A stretch of 14,662 nt of DNA from Myxococcales bacterium (lineage in GTDB: Bacteria; Myxococcota; Polyangia; Fen-1088). A program made the translations under genes and the position numbers. Under the pieces are notes generated by a model. The model saw nothing but the letters and a program-made list of their open reading frames with translations, ran no database searches and had not been told where the DNA came from. This document shows positions 14,631-14,662 of the stretch, in pieces (position 1 is the first letter of the stretch; each line of letters opens with the position of its first letter). The stretch is taken from contig PMLH01000219.1 in NCBI GenBank assembly GCA_003159055.1, positions 15,656 to 30,317 of the forward strand, read 5' to 3'.

Positions 14631-14662
14631 GAGCCTGGCGCGGTAACCCGGACCGAGCGTGG

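Overview
The window looks like a chromosomal segment from a high-GC member of the Myxococcota (former Deltaproteobacteria). This is inferred, not proven. It rests on Cys-rich secreted-type proteins with a 'DSDC' pattern, lipoproteins whose mature end carries a short acidic low-complexity linker, the 'GCGRTGL' lipoprotein start, and a glycosyltransferase fused to TPR repeats. No rRNA, tRNA, CRISPR array or complete insertion sequence was seen.

Layout. 1-278 (+): 3' end of a Cys-rich secreted-type protein. 279-664: non-coding, with a strong compound hairpin at 601-644 just past the convergent gene end. 665-2824 (-): membrane glycosyltransferase with a C-terminal TPR domain. 3078-4070 (-): aldo/keto reductase whose usual catalytic His appears to be missing. 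4071-4741: long gap with no convincing gene. 4742-5917 (+) and 6017-7231 (-): two convergent predicted lipoproteins with a 9-bp-stem hairpin between them. 7435-12968 (-): the centrepiece, a tightly packed six-gene operon. 13332-14630 (+): solute-binding lipoprotein of a sugar-type ABC transporter, with an 8-bp inverted repeat and a TATAAT box in front of it.

The central operon, in transcription order, is hdrA, mvhD, mvhG (hydrogenase small subunit), mvhA (NiFe large subunit), a hydrogenase maturation endopeptidase and a TusA-family sulfur-carrier-like protein. The first four genes overlap by 4 nt at each junction, the next junction has a 1-nt gap, and the last two genes overlap by 128 nt. The hydrogenase matches the cytoplasmic group 3c (Mvh) type. 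H2 electrons should pass from the NiFe site through the small-subunit Fe-S chain to the MvhD [2Fe-2S] centre and then to the HdrA FAD, where flavin-based electron bifurcation is known in the methanogen complex. No hdrB or hdrC is next to it. The second electron acceptor is therefore unknown, and the terminal TusA-like gene is a hint, not proof, of a link to sulfur chemistry.

Several maximal reading frames were shortened to better starts: the glycosyltransferase (GTG 2824, AAAGGAG site), the large subunit (GTG 9608, GTGA overlap), the small subunit (ATG 10573), mvhD (ATG 11013), hdrA (ATG 12968) and the first lipoprotein (ATG 4742).
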